From: Streptomyces olivaceoviridis
GTDB taxonomy: Bacteria; Actinomycetota; Actinomycetes; Streptomycetales; Streptomycetaceae
Direction: 5' to 3'
Assembly (NCBI RefSeq): GCF_014650115.1
Contig: NZ_BMUI01000012.1
Location: forward strand, 1-64,000
Length of the DNA stretch: 64,000 bases
Of the stretch, positions 8,162 through 18,772 are shown piece after piece (the first letter of the stretch is position 1; each line of letters starts with the position of its first letter). The notes under the pieces are model-generated. The model searched no databases. It was not told where the DNA came from and saw only the letters and a list, made by a program, of their open reading frames with translations. Both the position numbers and the translations under genes were made by a program.

Positions 8162-9667
8162 CTAGGAGGTGGTGCCGTACCGGGAGCGGACACGGGATTT
8201 CAGGAGCTTTCCGGAAGCGGTGCGCGGGAGGGCGTCCGCGATCACCACCGATTTGGGGATCTTGTACTTGGCCAGCCGACCGGAGAGTGCGGCGATCACC
8301 TCGTCCGGGTCGAGCGTGGAGCCCTCGCGGGGGACGACGACCGCGCGCGGCACCTCGCCCCACCTGTCGTCGGGCACGCCGATGACGGCGCACTCGACGA
8401 TGTCGGGGTGTGCGAGGAGCTGGTCCTCGATCTCGGCGGGGTAGATGTTCTCGCCGCCTGAGATGATCACGTCCTTGATGCGGTCGACGATGTAGACGTA
8501 CCCGTCGTCGTCGACGCGGGCCGCGTCCCCGCTGCGGAACCAGCCGTCGGCGAAGACGGCCTCGGTCTCCTCCGGCAGTCCCCAGTAGCCGGACATGACG
8601 TGCGGGCCGCGCACCACGACCTCGCCCGTCTCGCCGACGTCGACCGGTGCGAGGTCGGGCCGCACCACCCGTACGTCGCTGAAGAAGTGCGGCACACCGG
8701 CCGAGCCCGCCTTGCCGACCGCGTGCTCGGCGTCCAGGAAGAGGGTGCCGGGCGCGGCCTCCGTCATGCCGTAGCCCTGGAGGAAGGTGAGCCCGCGCTC
8801 CTGATACGTGGCGATCAGCGGGGTCGGGACCGGTGAGCCGCCGCAGGTGAGGATGCGGAGGCTGGACAGGTCGGCCCCGTCCCAGCGTGGATGCCGGGCC
8901 ACCTGGTCGAACATGGTCGGCACCCCGAACATGAAGGTGATCCGGTGGCGTTCGATCAGGTCGAAGGTGGCGTCCGGGTCGAAGGACTCGACCAGGACGC
9001 AGGTGCCCCCCTTGAGCAGGACGGGCAGGGTGAGCATGTTCAGCCCGGCCGTGTGGAACAACGGGGCGGAGACCAGGGCGCGTTCGTCGGCGGTCAGGTC
9101 GTGGTCGACAAGGACGTTGAACGCGTTCCAGACCAGGTTGCCGTGCGTGAGCATGGCGCCCTTGGGCCGGCCCGTGGTCCCCGAGGTGTACATGATGATG
9201 CAGGTGTCGTCGAGGCGAACGGGCTGGTCGATCGGCTCGTCGCTCGCGGCGGCCAGCAACTCCTCGTATGCGGCGCCCACTTCGACGTACGTCCGTACAT
9301 CGGTGCTACCGGGCAGTCGGGCCGCCGGCGGGGCCTGCGAGGGCCCGTGGACGAGGGCCTTGGCGCCCGAGTCGGCGAGCTGGTAGGCGATCTCGGGTTC
9401 GGCGAGGCGGATGTTGAGCGGGACGAAGACCCCGCCGAGGGTGCCCGCGGCGAACAGCGTCTCCAGGAAGGCGGGGTGGTTGGGGCCGAGGTAGGCGATC
9501 CGGTCGCCGGGGCGGACTCCCCGGGCGCGCAGGGCGTGCGCGAGGCGGGTGGTGCGTTCGTACAGCCCGGCGTAGGTGACGCTGCGGTCGCGGTGGATCA
9601 GGGCGGTGCGGTGCGGGGTCTTGCGGGCCCGGCGTGCGGGCCACGACCCCAGTCCCTCGTTGCGCAT
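8162..9667 (-). CDS. Acyl/aryl-CoA ligase (p-hydroxycinnamate-type, couL/phdA-like)
   Basis: A 501-aa AMP-forming ligase of the ANL superfamily. Motifs in order: YTSGTTGRPKGAMLTHGNL (P-loop-like A3), GYGMTEAAP (A5), RSGDAARVDDDGYVYIVDR (A7), KDVIISGGENIYPAEIED (A8) and RTASGKLLKS with the A10 lysine. It would activate an aromatic acid such as p-coumarate or ferulate to its CoA thioester, the first committed step of the local pathway. It sits between the amidohydrolase and MaoC genes with 12-14-nt spacings. Substrate is inferred from context. Confidence 0.9.
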   Translation of the reverse strand: MRNEGLGSWPARRARKTPHRTALIHRDRSVTYAGLYERTTRLAHALRARGVRPGDRIAYLGPNHPAFLETLFAAGTLGGVFVPLNIRLAEPEIAYQLADSGAKALVHGPSQAPPAARLPGSTDVRTYVEVGAAYEELLAAASDEPIDQPVRLDDTCIIMYTSGTTGRPKGAMLTHGNLVWNAFNVLVDHDLTADERALVSAPLFHTAGLNMLTLPVLLKGGTCVLVESFDPDATFDLIERHRITFMFGVPTMFDQVARHPRWDGADLSSLRILTCGGSPVPTPLIATYQERGLTFLQGYGMTEAAPGTLFLDAEHAVGKAGSAGVPHFFSDVRVVRPDLAPVDVGETGEVVVRGPHVMSGYWGLPEETEAVFADGWFRSGDAARVDDDGYVYIVDRIKDVIISGGENIYPAEIEDQLLAHPDIVECAVIGVPDDRWGEVPRAVVVPREGSTLDPDEVIAALSGRLAKYKIPKSVVIADALPRTASGKLLKSRVRSRYGTTS

Positions 9668-9679
9668 CTCACGGCCCCT

Positions 9680-10555
9680 TCAGGCTGTCGTCAGTCCGAG
9701 CAGCCGGGCGGCGTTCTCCTTGAGGATCTTCGGGCGCACTTCGTCCTTGATCGACAGCTTCGCGAAGTCGGCGAGCCAGCGGTCGGGGGTGAGGACGGGG
9801 AAGTCCGAGCCGAAGAGCACCTTGTCCTTGAGCAAGGTGTTGGCATAGTGCACGAGCTGTGGCGGGAAGTACTTCGGCGACCACCCGGACAGGTCGATGT
9901 GCACGCCGGGTTTGTGCGTGGCGACCGCCAGGGCCTCGTCCTGCCAGGGGAACGACGGGTGCGCCAGGATGATCTTCAGGTGGGGGAAGTCGGCGGCGAC
10001 GTCGTCCACGTGCAGCGGGTTGGAGTACTTCAGCCGGATGCCGCCCCCGCCGGGAACGCCGGCTCCGATGCCGGTCTGGCCCGTGTGGAACAGGGCGATG
10101 GTCCCGGTCTCCTCGATGACCTCGTACAGGCCGTAGGCCACCGAGCGGTCGTCGGGGAAGAAACCCTGGATGCTGGGGTGGAACTTGAAGCCTTTCACCC
10201 CGTACTCCTCGACCAGGCGCCGGGCCTGCTTCACGCCGGCCTTGCCACGGAAGGGATCGATGGAGGCGAACGGGATCAGCACGTCCGGGTTCGCGGCGGC
10301 GGCCTCGGCGACCTCCTCGTTGGGGACCGGTTCGGTGCCGGTGGCGGACTCGGCGTCGACCGTGAAGATCACGGCGGCCATCTTCCGCTCGCGGTAGTAC
10401 GCGGCCGTCTCCTCCAGGGTCGGCTTCCGGGCGCCCTCCACCTTGAAGTAGGCGGAGGAGGCGTCGTGCAGGTCGTCGTCCAGCGAGGAGTGTCCCTTGG
10501 AGGAGACCTCGGCGTGGGTGTGGACGTCGATCGCGACGAGTTCGTCCAGGCCCAT
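9680..10555 (-). CDS. Amidohydrolase-2 family hydrolase (couO/phdC-like)
   Basis: A 291-aa metal-dependent TIM-barrel hydrolase. Metal-site motifs visible: DVHTHAE (HxH, about residue 10), GFKFHPSIQGFF, LAHPSFPW and LFGSDFPVLTPDRW (late Asp). In the actinobacterial hydroxycinnamate route, members of this family cleave the 4-hydroxyphenyl-beta-ketoacyl-CoA to the aromatic acid plus acetyl-CoA. The ATG at 10555 overlaps the stop of the SDR gene (TGATG), so the two are translationally coupled. An upstream in-frame ATG (10624) lies inside the SDR gene and is not needed. Confidence 0.85.
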   Translation of the reverse strand: MGLDELVAIDVHTHAEVSSKGHSSLDDDLHDASSAYFKVEGARKPTLEETAAYYRERKMAAVIFTVDAESATGTEPVPNEEVAEAAAANPDVLIPFASIDPFRGKAGVKQARRLVEEYGVKGFKFHPSIQGFFPDDRSVAYGLYEVIEETGTIALFHTGQTGIGAGVPGGGGIRLKYSNPLHVDDVAADFPHLKIILAHPSFPWQDEALAVATHKPGVHIDLSGWSPKYFPPQLVHYANTLLKDKVLFGSDFPVLTPDRWLADFAKLSIKDEVRPKILKENAARLLGLTTA

Positions 10556-11472
10556 CACGCCTCCGGGAACTTCGGCGCGGGGATGCCGACGGTCTGCGGT
10601 TCGGCGCCGACCGACGTGGCCCACACGTCGGCGAGGGTGTCCGGGGACCAGCCGCCGTCCGCGTACGCCGCCGTGGTCTCCTGCGGGTGCGACCAGAGTG
10701 CCACCTTGTCACCGCCGATGCCGATGGCCTGGCCGGTCACGCCGCGCGCCGCCTCGGAGGCGAGGAAGGGTACGAGAGCGGCGCAGTCCTCGGGGGTGCC
10801 GAAACCCTCGCCCTTGCGGAGGAAGTCGGGCAGCGGCTCGCCGTTCTTCATGGCCTCGACGTAGGGGGCGAAGGCCGGGATGGTCTCCGTCATGGCGGTG
10901 GCGGCGACCGGAACGATCGCGTTGACGGTGATGTGCGCGCGGGCCAGTTCCATCGACCAGGTGCGGGCCATGGCGGCGATGCCGGCCTTGGCGGCGGCGT
11001 AGTTCGTCTGTCCGAAGTTGCCGCGCTGTCCGGCCGGGGAGCCGACCAGGATCATCGTGCCGCCCTCGCCCTGCTCACGCATCCGGACGGCGGCGGCTCG
11101 GGCGCAGGTGAAGGTACCGCGCAGATGGGTGGTGATCACCGCGTCGAAGTCGTCGTCGGTCATCTTCCACAGCACCTTGTCGCGCAGGATGCCGGCGTTG
11201 GTGACCAGGACGTCCAGGCGGCCGAACTCCTCCACGGCGCGGGCCACCAGCCGGTCGGCGGCCTCGCCGGTACCGACCGCGACGGCCTCGGCCACGGCCT
11301 TGCCGCCCGCCTCGGTGACGGACTTCGCGGCTTGCTCGGCGACGGCCTCGTCGACGTCGTTCACGACCACGGCGGCGCCGTGGGCGGCGAGGGCATGGGC
11401 GTAGGCCAGGCCGAGGCCACGGCCGCTTCCGGTGACGACGGCCACCTTGCCGGTGAGATCGATGCTGGGCAC
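10555..11472 (-). CDS. Short-chain dehydrogenase (couN-like)
   Basis: A 305-aa classical/MFE-like SDR. It has the cofactor motif TGSGRGLGLAYA near the N-terminus, NAG (TNAGILRDKVLWKM), the catalytic Ser in GSPAGQRG, and YAAAK. The N-terminal half resembles the dehydrogenase part of peroxisomal multifunctional enzymes. It would oxidise the beta-hydroxyacyl-CoA made by the MaoC enzyme. GTG 11472 is chosen because GGAAGGGA lies about 8 nt upstream and the cofactor motif then falls at the normal distance; the longer frame to 11586 would run into the operator at 11567-11592. Confidence 0.85.
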   Translation of the reverse strand: MPSIDLTGKVAVVTGSGRGLGLAYAHALAAHGAAVVVNDVDEAVAEQAAKSVTEAGGKAVAEAVAVGTGEAADRLVARAVEEFGRLDVLVTNAGILRDKVLWKMTDDDFDAVITTHLRGTFTCARAAAVRMREQGEGGTMILVGSPAGQRGNFGQTNYAAAKAGIAAMARTWSMELARAHITVNAIVPVAATAMTETIPAFAPYVEAMKNGEPLPDFLRKGEGFGTPEDCAALVPFLASEAARGVTGQAIGIGGDKVALWSHPQETTAAYADGGWSPDTLADVWATSVGAEPQTVGIPAPKFPEA

Positions 11473-11566
11473 GAGCGGGTCCCTTCCAGAGGGGTCGGCC
11501 GCCGGGCGCGCCGGGGCGGGTGCGCCTGTGGCTCGGGCGGCGTGCGGTCCGGAATCGAAGCTAAGG

Positions 11567-11592
11567 ACAATCATTGTTGTCGTCAATAGTTG
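11567..11592. promoter_or_regulatory. Candidate MarR operator between SDR and marR genes
   Basis: ACAATCATTGT (11567-11577) is a perfect 5+1+5 inverted repeat. It is followed by CAATAGTTG (11584-11592), a 3+3+3 repeat on the same theme. The block is unusually AT-rich for this window and lies between the divergent catabolic operon and the MarR gene, where an aroyl-CoA-responsive MarR (CouR/PhdR type) would bind. Confidence 0.5.
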
Positions 11593-11711
11593 TTGCCGAC
11601 CGGTCCGTGCGGCATGCTGTGGGGCAGCACGTACGTACGTCCCGCCTCCGGACGGAGGCCCGGCCCAGGGAGCCAGCCATCGCCGGCCAGCAGCACGCCC
11701 CAGAACACGCC

Positions 11712-12173
11712 GTGGGCTCCGCCCCGATCGACGCCCGGGAGCCGTGGATGCGCGGGCTGCACGCGGACACCGGCTATCTGCTGTACCGGCTCGGGCTGCG
11801 CTCCGGCCAGCTGTTCAACGCCTTCCTCCAGGAGTCCGGCCTGCGGCTGCGCCACTACGCGCTGCTGCGCTTCCTCGCCACCTCCGAGGGCGCCCTGCAA
11901 CGGGAGTTGAGCACCTCCCTCGGCTACGACCCGAGCGCGATCGTCGGCCTGGTCGACGACCTGGAGAGGCTGGGGTTCGCCGAGCGCCGTCCCTCCCCGG
12001 ACGACCGGCGCAGCCGTATCGTCGTGCTGACCGAGGCCGGCCGGGTCTTCCTGCGCGACACCGACGAGGCGGGTTCGCGGGTCACGGGCGAACTGCTCCG
12101 GCCGCTCGACGCCGAGGAGCGGGACGTCCTGCACACGCTGCTGCTGAGGGTCGCCGAGAACGGGCTCGGGTGA
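11712..12173 (+). CDS. MarR-family regulator of the aromatic-acid cluster (couR/phdR-like)
   Basis: A winged-helix MarR protein of about 153 aa: dimerisation helix (YLLYRLGLRSGQLFNAFL), recognition region (LSTSLGYDPSAIVGLVDDLE), wing (RRPSPDDRRSRIVVLTEAG) and C-terminal helices. GTG 11712 is the start I prefer; ATG 11748 (preceded by GGGAG) is a close alternative. The frame is open back to 11574, but that would place the operator inside the gene. Divergent from the CoA-dependent operon and directly followed by an IclR gene. MarR repressors of hydroxycinnamate catabolism typically release DNA on binding the CoA thioester; that role is inferred here. Confidence 0.8.
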   Translation: MGSAPIDAREPWMRGLHADTGYLLYRLGLRSGQLFNAFLQESGLRLRHYALLRFLATSEGALQRELSTSLGYDPSAIVGLVDDLERLGFAERRPSPDDRRSRIVVLTEAGRVFLRDTDEAGSRVTGELLRPLDAEERDVLHTLLLRVAENGLG

Positions 12174-12183
12174 CGCCGTCCCC

Positions 12184-12960
12184 ATGACCGCCGACGCGCT
12201 GCCCCCGCAGACGGTGCGTTCCGCACCGGACCGGCTGCTCGCCGTGCTCGCGGCCTTCGACCACGCGCATCCGGCGCTCTGCCTGACCGACATCAGCCGC
12301 CGGGCCGGGCTCACCCTCACCACCACGCACCGGCTGGTGGGGGCACTGACCGAGTGGGGCGCCCTGGAGCGGGACGCGGAGGGTCTCTACCACGTGGGGC
12401 TGAGGCTGTGGGAGATCGCGGCGCTCGCTCCGCGCGGACTCGCGCTGCGGCAGGTGGCGCTGCCGCACCTGGAGGACCTGTACGAGGCGACGCACGAGAA
12501 CGTGCAGCTGGCGGTGCGCGACGGCGGGGAGGTCGTGTACGTCGAGTGGCTCTCCGGGCGCTCGGCGGTCGGCGTCCACATCCGGGTCGGCGCCCGCTGG
12601 CCGCTGCACGCCACCGGGGTCGGGCTCGCCCTGCTGGCCCACAGCGGGCAGCCGTTCCAGGAGGCGTACTGCGAGGGGCCGTTGACCGCGTTCACCCCGT
12701 ACACCATCGCGGATCCCGCGCGACTGCGCCGCGAACTGGCGGAAGTACGGCGGTCGGGCGTGGCCGTGAGCAGTCGTCAGATCACCGAAGACGCCCTGTC
12801 GGTGGCGGCCCCGGTACACGGCCGCGACGGCGGGGTGATGGCGGCGGTGTCGATCGTGGTCCCCCACGCGACGGCCCAGGCAGCCGTGCTGGTCCCGGCG
12901 GTACGGCTCGCGGCGCGGGGGATATCACGGGCGCTGGGGTGGCAGCCGGCGGCACGCTGA
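12184..12960 (+). CDS. IclR-family transcriptional regulator
   Basis: The 258-aa protein has the IclR winged helix at the N-terminus (LLAVLAAFDHAHPALCLTDI, then RRAGLTLTTTHRLVGALTEW) and the effector domain (GVHIRVGARWPLHATGVGLALLA, VAAPVHGRDGGVMAAVSIVVP). It starts 10 nt after the marR stop, so the two are probably one transcript. IclR regulators commonly control aromatic-acid catabolism, so it may regulate the vanA-vanB side or a ring-cleavage operon elsewhere. The C-terminus is normal. Confidence 0.88.
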   Translation: MTADALPPQTVRSAPDRLLAVLAAFDHAHPALCLTDISRRAGLTLTTTHRLVGALTEWGALERDAEGLYHVGLRLWEIAALAPRGLALRQVALPHLEDLYEATHENVQLAVRDGGEVVYVEWLSGRSAVGVHIRVGARWPLHATGVGLALLAHSGQPFQEAYCEGPLTAFTPYTIADPARLRRELAEVRRSGVAVSSRQITEDALSVAAPVHGRDGGVMAAVSIVVPHATAQAAVLVPAVRLAARGISRALGWQPAAR

Positions 12961-13220
12961 GCCGAGGTTCGCACCGTTCAGGCTTCGGGGCAGCAACCGG
13001 GGTTGTGACCGGCATTGAGGCGGAGCACCACCGGGGAGCGATCAGACGAATCGGTCCACGCCGGTCGACGGCGGCGTCCCGCTCCGGCACCAGGTCTCGA
13101 TCCCGCTCGCGGTCTCCCTGCTTCCCGCGGAAGTACAACCACTGTGACCACGCGAGCATCTGAAACAACGTGTAACACCTCGTTAACTGACGTCAAGTTA
13201 GGTAGGTCGCGCGACGTTCA

Positions 13221-13234
13221 TGGGATCGCTCCCA
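13221..13234. promoter_or_regulatory. CebR-like operator in the leader of the subtilase gene
   Basis: TGGGATCGCTCCCA differs by one base from the CebR/LacI consensus TGGGAGCGCTCCCA seen at 22649. It lies 26 nt upstream of the protease start, just before the ribosome site. A separate AT-rich near-palindrome (TTAACTGACGTCAAGTTA, 13183-13200) precedes it. The rest of 12961-13259 shows nothing else. Confidence 0.45.
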
Positions 13235-13259
13235 TCAGGGAGCTACCGGAAGGAGTTTC

Positions 13260-16379
<3,120 letters not shown>

Positions 16380-16422
16380 CGCGGTAATTCCCCGGGGGCG
16401 GTGGCTCCCGAGTGGCCGGTGG

Positions 16423-16450
16423 GGTGGGGCGGAGCGCCTTCCGCCCCACC
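16423..16450 (+). terminator. Stem-loop after the subtilase gene
   Basis: Perfect 11-bp stem GGTGGGGCGGA / TCCGCCCCACC with a 6-nt loop, 44 nt after the stop codon. Also usable as a bidirectional terminator with the convergent LysR gene. Confidence 0.7.
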
Positions 16451-16601
16451 GGCTCGCTCATCCCGGACTCCACGGAGCCGGCATCCGGCGGCTTCCGCGT
16501 GCCGCCGCGATCGGCGCCCTGCGCTCGACTCCGTGTTCACCGGCGCGTCCCACCGGGGCACGGCGGCCGGTGGGGGTGGTTCGGTGTCGGCGTCAAGGTG
16601 T

Positions 16602-17507
16602 TCAAGGTGTTCGGGCCGCGGCGGTGTCGCGGAGGAGGCCGGCGAAGGTCAGGGCGGCGGGGGTGAGCGAGTGGTCGGCCATGCGCACCAGGAGGATGCG
16701 GCGGACGGGGGCCGGCGGCTGGAGGGGCAGGACGCTGACGCCGGGGCGGATGCCCTCCAGGGCCAGGGTGGGGGCGAGGGCGACGCCGATGCCGGCGGCG
16801 ACCATGGCCTGGGCTTCCTGGTAGTCGTGGGCCTCGTAGGCGATGTGGGGCTCGAAGCCGGCGGCACGGCAGCCGCGGACGAGGGCTTCGGCCACCGGGT
16901 GACGGTCGGCGCGGGTGATCCAGGGATCGTGTGCGAAGTCGGCGAGTGAGGCGGCGTCGCGGCCGGCGCGTGGATGGCGGTCGCTGACGAGAAGGGCCGG
17001 CGGGTCGTCGAGGAGCGGGGAGACGACGATGTCCTCCCGGTCGATCCGGCTCCAGTCGTAGTCCCACATCAGCGACATCTCGATCTCCCGGTTCTCCAGC
17101 ATGGTCCAGAGTCCGGCGATGCGGGCGCTGCGGACGGTCAGGCGTACGTCGGGGTGGGCGTCCCGGAAGGCGATCACGGCCTGCGGGAGGAGCGAGGCGC
17201 CGACGGTGGGGAAGGTGCCGATGCGGAGTGTGCCCGCGCGCAGGCCGGCGAAGTCGGCGAGTTCGTTCTCCGCGGCCCGCAGTTCGCGTTCGATCCGTTG
17301 CCCTCGTTCGGCCAGCGCCCGGCCGGCGTCGGTGAGGGTGACGCCCCGGGCGTGGCGTTCCAGCAGGGGCTGGCCCGCCTCCGCTTCCAGGCGGTTGATC
17401 TGCTGCGACACCGCTGACGGTGTGTAGTTGAGGGCGCGGGCTGTCGCGGTCACCGAGCCGCGCCGGGCGACCTCCGTGAACAGCAGGATGCGCCGGACGT
17501 CGAGCAT
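16602..17507 (-). CDS. LysR-family regulator of the PrpF-symporter pair
   Basis: A 301-aa LysR protein with HTH in the first 60 residues (FTEVARRGSVTATARALNYT, SAVSQQINRLE) and a periplasmic-binding-type effector domain (RAGTLRIGTFPTVGASLLPQ). ATG 17507 is chosen because GGAGG lies 6-10 nt upstream; the longer start at 17528 would overlap that ribosome site. Divergent from the PrpF-like gene with a 146-bp intergenic region that is AT-richer than average (around TTCAGCTTAATAGCC), the usual place for a LysR operator. Expected to sense the transported or isomerised acid. Confidence 0.88.
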   Translation of the reverse strand: MLDVRRILLFTEVARRGSVTATARALNYTPSAVSQQINRLEAEAGQPLLERHARGVTLTDAGRALAERGQRIERELRAAENELADFAGLRAGTLRIGTFPTVGASLLPQAVIAFRDAHPDVRLTVRSARIAGLWTMLENREIEMSLMWDYDWSRIDREDIVVSPLLDDPPALLVSDRHPRAGRDAASLADFAHDPWITRADRHPVAEALVRGCRAAGFEPHIAYEAHDYQEAQAMVAAGIGVALAPTLALEGIRPGVSVLPLQPPAPVRRILLVRMADHSLTPAALTFAGLLRDTAAARTP

Positions 17508-17653
17508 GCCCTTACCTCCAGCGTTCACTTCAGCTTAATAGCCATGCAGATTTCCGAGATTGTACTTCACGCTGCCGTAACCCACCGTGGAGGACACCAC
17601 GCACGGCGAGACCGTCGGTGGACATCCCCTTCCATGGCTGTGAGGAGTCGGTT

Positions 17654-18772
17654 GTGCTGCGTCTGCACGGCGAGATGATCCGCGGAGGAACCAGCAAGTG
17701 CTGGATCTTCGACCACCGCGACGTGGCCGCCACGGGCGTGGACGTCGACGCCCTGCTGCTCGCCGCCTTCAACGCCGCCGACCCCCGCCAGATCGACGGC
17801 GTGGGCGGCGCCTCCTCCACCACCTCCAAGGCCGCCGTCGTACAGGCGTCGGCCCAGGCCGGTGTGGACGTCGAGTACGCCTTCGCTCAGGTGGGGATCG
17901 GGGACGAGCGCGTGGAGTGGGCCAGCAACTGCGGCAACTGCGCCACCGCCGTCGCCCTGTACGCCGTCCACCACGACCTCGTGCCGATCACGTCGGACAC
18001 CACCACCGTCCGCATGCTCAACGTCAACACCGGAGCCCGCCTGACCGGCACCATCCCCACCCCCGCGGGCGCAGCCCCCGAGGAGGGCACGGCCATGGTG
18101 CCGGGAACCTCGGCACCGGGCGTACCGGTCCTGCTCGGGTTCCAGGACCCGGCGGGCTCGACGACCGGCCGCGCTCTGCCGACCGGCCGGGCCCTGGACG
18201 AGCTGACCGGTCCGGACGGTCCCGTCGAGGCATCCCTGGTGGACGCCGGCGCACCGGCCGCGCTGTTCGAGGCCAAGGCGTTCGGACTCGACGGCACGGA
18301 ATCCCCCACCGCGTTCGCCGCCGCCGTGCCCGCGCTGACCCTGCTGCGCCGCCAGGCAGCACTGGCCATGGGCCTGGCCCGCGAGGGCGATCCGGTCAGC
18401 CACGCGGTGCCGAAAGCCGGCATCGTCGCCCGCCCCGCCCCCTATCGCACCACACAGGGCATCCTCGTCGACCAGGACGAGTACGACCTGGCCGTGCGCA
18501 TGGTCTCCATGCACGCCCCGCACCCGGCGATCGGCCTGACCTCCGCCGTGGCCCTGGCCACGGCCGCCGCCACCCCCGGCACCCTCGCCCACCGCGTCGC
18601 CCGGCAGACCACCGACGGCACGCTGCGCCTGGGCACCCCCGCCGGCGTGGTCACCACCCAAGCCGTCCCCGTACCGGACAGCGCGTCCCCCACGGTGCTG
18701 CTGCACCGCGCCGCCCGGCGTATCGCCCGAGCCGAACTCCTCGTTCCCGTCCCGGAAGGACGCCCCGCATGA
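17654..18772 (+). CDS. PrpF-family isomerase (methylaconitate/oxalomesaconate type)
   Basis: A 372-aa protein of the PrpF/GalD family, cofactor-free double-bond isomerases with a diaminopimelate-epimerase fold. Diagnostic segments: MIRGGTSKCWIF near the N-terminus, the DGVGGASSTTSK loop, the first catalytic Cys region SNCGNCATAV, and GLTSAVALATAAA near the C-terminus. GTG 17654 is chosen because GAGGAG lies 6 nt upstream; GTG 17618 would add 12 residues without a ribosome site. The symporter ATG overlaps its stop (ATGA). PrpF with a dicarboxylate carrier suggests uptake and use of an aconitate- or tricarballylate-like acid; the substrate is not determined by sequence. Confidence 0.85.
   Translation: MLRLHGEMIRGGTSKCWIFDHRDVAATGVDVDALLLAAFNAADPRQIDGVGGASSTTSKAAVVQASAQAGVDVEYAFAQVGIGDERVEWASNCGNCATAVALYAVHHDLVPITSDTTTVRMLNVNTGARLTGTIPTPAGAAPEEGTAMVPGTSAPGVPVLLGFQDPAGSTTGRALPTGRALDELTGPDGPVEASLVDAGAPAALFEAKAFGLDGTESPTAFAAAVPALTLLRRQAALAMGLAREGDPVSHAVPKAGIVARPAPYRTTQGILVDQDEYDLAVRMVSMHAPHPAIGLTSAVALATAAATPGTLAHRVARQTTDGTLRLGTPAGVVTTQAVPVPDSASPTVLLHRAARRIARAELLVPVPEGRPA

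Noticed and set aside
8891..10864. A 657-aa plus-strand frame
   Set aside because: Antisense to the ligase, amidohydrolase and SDR genes; no family similarity.
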